A DNA stretch of 64,000 nucleotides from Neelides folsomi (taxonomy: Eukaryota; Arthropoda; Collembola; Neelipleona; Neelidae). The stretch is taken from the NCBI GenBank assembly GCA_034687125.1, contig JAQGBZ010000011.1, positions 186,001 through 250,000 on the forward strand, given 5' to 3'. Under the pieces are notes generated by a model, which was given only the letters and a program-made list of their open reading frames with translations, searched no databases and was not told where the DNA came from. The translations under genes and the position numbers were made by a program. This document shows positions 60,913 to 64,000 of the stretch, one piece after another (within the stretch, counting starts at the first letter, position 1; each line of letters starts with the position of its first letter).

Positions 60913-60974
60913 GAAAGAACTGGCAGCATTCTCCAGAAACGTTAACCAATGGTCACATCGCTTACCTTGTAAAA
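60913..60974 (+). CDS. ced-6: Single exon of a CED-6/GULP-like engulfment adaptor (PTB domain start)
   Basis: A 62-nt open segment between a good acceptor (TTAATTCCAG ending 60912) and a consensus donor (GTAAGT at 60975). In the frame that leaves phase 0 it reads KNWQHSPETLTNGHIAYLVK. This matches the conserved start of the PTB domain of CED-6/GULP proteins (W-x-H-x-P-E-x-L ... Y-x-x-K, followed in the family by F-L-G). CED-6/GULP couples the CED-1/Draper engulfment receptor to phagocytosis. The preceding exon must end after one base of a codon, and following exons are expected to start F-L-G. I did not find either, so the gene extends outside or through long introns. Confidence 0.6.
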
Positions 60975-62399
60975 GTAAGTTTTTTTCTTCCCTCTATATA
61001 AGTTTCCTAACATTAATTTCATTGGCTAATCCTTCCCTAATGTGCTTCAAGCCATCGGGAAGAATGTGAAAACATATTATTGTTCAGAATTACTTACGTA
61101 CTTGCGAATAGTTTAATGTTTGAAGCCAGGATTTCGTAAGAGGACGTCATACCTCATACCTTTGCATTTTATCATAAAAGGCATCTTTCAATTTCTCTCA
61201 AGTTGCGATGCATAAAGGGAATAAGGGAACTCACGTGTGCTTCAAATTTAACAATAAGGATGAACAATTGAGTGTGTTTGCACATGGCTGGTGAAATCGT
61301 CTTTAAAAGATAGACCTTTGCAGCATACCGGATATGTTGGTAGCGTAAAAGAGGTGAGGGTAAATTACGAGCCCTACTTCCACACGACAAACTTACGGAA
61401 CTCGCTGACTAATTATGTCCGCACCATCCATACTCAAAAATATTGGGAAAAGCTAATATTCTATTAAAGAATCCTAAAGGTTAAATATCTCAGGACAATG
61501 TCAAGTTTTTGCTCAGCGCTTGTGTCCTCTCAAGGTCTTTTCACTATCACGCTCATCTTTCATTTAAAAAATGAGAAGTACTTGGAGAGGTACCTCGTAT
61601 CATAATGCTATATAATAATTAGCCCAATGCCTTCAATCAATCACATTACAAATCCTAAGACCTTCTGTTATTCTCCCCTCAACATTTGAAATATTCTGAT
61701 CACATAATAGAACCACCAATAAATTTGCGCAGTACATTACTTTTAAAGATTCCTTACCTTTGATTCGACTTGAGAATATTTATGAGGACCATCTTTTAAT
61801 ATTTCATTCAAGCCTGCATTTTGCTAATATTGGTTATTCATGAGCTATTGTTCTTTTTTATTGGGTTTAACCCTTGAGCTCCGGATCGCATGTAGGATCC
61901 TACATGCCTCTAGAGTTTTATCGAAATTTCATTTAAAGCATAATTCTACACTTCTGAGATTTTGGAAATGCCTCAGAAAAGTATCTTTATATAATAAAAT
62001 CTATTAAAATTGAATAAAACACTATTATCGAAAAATCTAAAAATTGAAAACAATTATGAAATCAGAATTTCGTAATGCTGAAGGTATAGGGGAGGTTTAC
62101 GCTGCGCCGCCGCTATTATGAGCATATTGAATTAAACCCATGCACAAAATCTTTTCCACCCTAGTCCGAAGAGCCAAATCTTTTTATTCCTTTTATCAGA
62201 ATCTATTACAAATATAATAATATATCGATTAAGGTCTAAAAATAATAAATTGATGATACTTATGTAAAATTTTGGATAAACGGAGTGATTACATCAGTTT
62301 TAATTAAAAGTGAGAGAAAGAAGCCACAAAATAATTTCCACGCTTTTTTAAAACAGTTAATCTTTAAAGCATTTAAGATTTTTTGAGTTTATTTTATGG
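60975..62399. other. Probable intron of the ced-6-like gene
   Basis: No further exon recognised. A perfect 20-bp palindrome at 61888-61907 lies 17 bp after a TTAA-CCCTT sequence (TTAA at 61867-61870), a layout like the left end of the MITE at 43807. The matching right end was not found. Confidence 0.4.
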
Positions 62400-63356
62400 C
62401 TAAACTTTAATGTGACCTTCACGACTTGCAACTACTTGAAGTGCTCGTCGCTGCATAGAAGTTGCCAGCGTCTGAAGAATATTGAGGGGAATTTCATCCC
62501 ATGCTTGTTGGACCGCTGCTCGGAGGCTTGGAAGGTCGTCAAATTGGCTCCCATCGGCGTATATACGACGTGCCATAATTCCCCATAAATTTTCGATGGG
62601 GCTGAGATCAGGAAAAGCGGCCGGATGATCCATAACGGGAACATTGTTCTCTTGTAGCCACTCTATTGTCGACGCTGCTGTGAGAGGACGAGCTCCATCC
62701 TGCACAAACCTCCATTTTGTGAGGCGATTCAATGGAGCATGGTCCAGGTCATGCCAAAATGGCAGTAAATGTTCACCGAGAACATACTGGTATTCATTGG
62801 CATCAAGACGAGTGAGGAGGAGTGAAGGCGAGGGCTGACTTGCCAGTGTATGAGAACGCTGCCCATACCATGAAGGATCCACCTCCCGAATGACTCTTAG
62901 AGAAAATCTTCTTTTCCTTCCTCAAATCGTGCCAGTAACCTCGTCGGACCGGGCTATCTTCCTCCATCTTCCTGGGAACTGAACTTTATCTTCAGCCCAG
63001 GCCAACCTACGCGCAATATGCCCTGGTTGTAACTTCGGACTGACGGCCATTTTGCGAAATTTAAGCGTTGGAGTTGAATTCAACATTCTAACGCTTTCCC
63101 TGGAAATGTCCAAGTTGAGTTGGCTTTTGATTTGGGCACAGGAAATTCTCTGGTTGCTGGTAAGTCGGCGAATGTGGCGTTCGTCATCGGGGCTCACTTT
63201 TTTGGTCTTCCTCTTCTCTCCCTCCTTGGACCAGGCGGCGTGTTTTCTTTATTTGACAAATTTCGCAATAGTCGAAAAATCCCGACAAATTTCGCGAAAA
63301 GACTGGCCGTTTCTACGCAAAGCGACGATTTACCCTTTTTGAAATTCGGTCAATAA
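62400..63356 (-). pseudogene. Degenerate Tc1-like (DD34E) transposase
   Basis: Three minus-strand segments in different frames. 63356-63200 contains the helix-turn-helix start (SFREICRDF-like). 63197-62922 contains SPDDERHIRRLTSNQRISCA and the first catalytic aspartate in RSDE. 62882-62400 contains FVQDGARPLTA, with the second aspartate, and SPIENLWG, with the glutamate. There are 34 residues between the second D and the E, the DD34E spacing of Tc1 elements. At least two frame breaks and an internal stop make it inactive. Terminal inverted repeats were not identified. It lies in or near an intron of the ced-6-like gene. Confidence 0.85.
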
Positions 63357-63535
63357 CGGTCCTCTTCCCATTGTCACTAACAACCATTGTTAGGGAATTG
63401 TATTTTTTGAATTATTTATTAAGGTGGAATAATATATGAAATTGTCAAAATTATTATATTATTATTACTACATATTTTATAATCATAATTTAAACATAGG
63501 TATAATATAGGTATATATTACGAACCTCTGCATCG

Positions 63536-63960
63536 CTCTGAACTGTGCGAAATCGCTCAGTTCACTAAAATTATTTTCCTTCATCGCTCAGTTCAGTTCA
63601 GCTCACTTAGCTCTCCATAGAGTCCTCGCTCAGTTCACTTCGTTCACTATAACACCTTCGCTCATTGTCTGTTCATTACTACTAAGTGTTGAGCTAAACG
63701 GCAAGTGAGCGATAGGTTTCCTATGTAATACTACATGTACTGTATTTATTTATTTATAATGGCTTGATAAACCATGTATCGTTCTGAACTGTGAGCGAAA
63801 AGTTCACGATGTATTTATCAAACCGTTTTATTATTCTAAACTGATAATGTGTGAGCGATTTCGCTCAATGTCAGTTCACTATTTTTTCTTCCAACCCAAC
63901 GCTCAGTTCAGTTCAGTTCACTATGGATGCCATAAGATCGTCGCTCATTGTAAGTTCACT
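63536..63960. repeat. Field of degenerate CGCTCA/TTCAGTTCA repeats in both orientations
   Basis: Seven direct copies of CGCTCA followed by GTTCA- or TTG-type continuations, and three inverted GTGAGCG copies within about 420 bp, several as TTCAGTTCAGTTCA runs. Short motifs repeated in both orientations in a narrow block resemble subterminal transposase-binding repeats (for example of hAT elements) or a diverged minisatellite. The block may continue past the window end. Confidence 0.6.
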
Positions 63961-64000
63961 TTCTCTTATGTACTGAATTGAACTTTGCAGAGATTTGCAA

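Overview
This is nuclear DNA from an animal, most likely an arthropod. It is AT-rich and gene-sparse, with long introns, GT-AG splice sites, and insect/crustacean-like versions of metazoan signalling genes. The base composition, intron style and Tc1-like debris would suit a copepod such as a caligid sea louse, but that assignment is an inference.

Layout. (1) 5979-27832, + strand: nearly all of a T-type (Cav3) voltage-gated calcium channel alpha-1 subunit, in 23 constitutive exons that I could join in frame. Only the cytoplasmic N-terminus lies outside the recognisable exons. All four domains, four S4 helices and the E-E-D-D selectivity ring of Cav3 channels can be read. (2) 29496-31247, - strand: WDR45B (WIPI3), an autophagy PROPPIN beta-propeller, complete in eight exons. 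(3) 33537-35790, - strand: a second PROPPIN of the WIPI1/2 (Atg18a) type, complete in five exons. (4) 39581-46098, + strand: a mixed-lineage kinase (MAP3K, slipper/MLK type) with SH3, kinase, leucine-zipper and CRIB-like segments and two possible 3' ends. (5) 49282-52660, + strand: a two-pore-domain potassium channel of the THIK (KCNK13/12) type, complete in three exons. (6) 60913-60974, + strand: one short exon resembling the start of the PTB domain of the engulfment adaptor CED-6/GULP; the rest of that gene must lie elsewhere, mostly beyond the window. (7) 62400-63356, - strand: a broken Tc1-like transposase, followed by a repeat field at 63536-63960.

Mobile DNA: a 2.5-kb DNA transposon with 63-bp inverted ends and 4-bp target duplications (20084-22616), an adjacent MITE-like inverted-repeat element (19698-20062), both inside a calcium-channel intron, and a TTAA-flanked piggyBac-like MITE (43807-44319) in an MLK intron.

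The most interesting content is in the calcium channel. The domain II extracellular turret is encoded by two alternative cassettes, a three-cysteine and a five-cysteine version. Each has its own microexon (12 nt and 8 nt) completing the same pore-helix sequence. The gating-brake region of the I-II linker also has two phase-compatible alternative exons, and the first exon visible is preceded by what looks like a minor-spliceosome (U12, AT-AC type) 3' splice site. Together these suggest a channel whose permeability and gating are set by splicing. The genes do not form an operon. The two PROPPINs sit in tandem and act at different steps of autophagosome formation.
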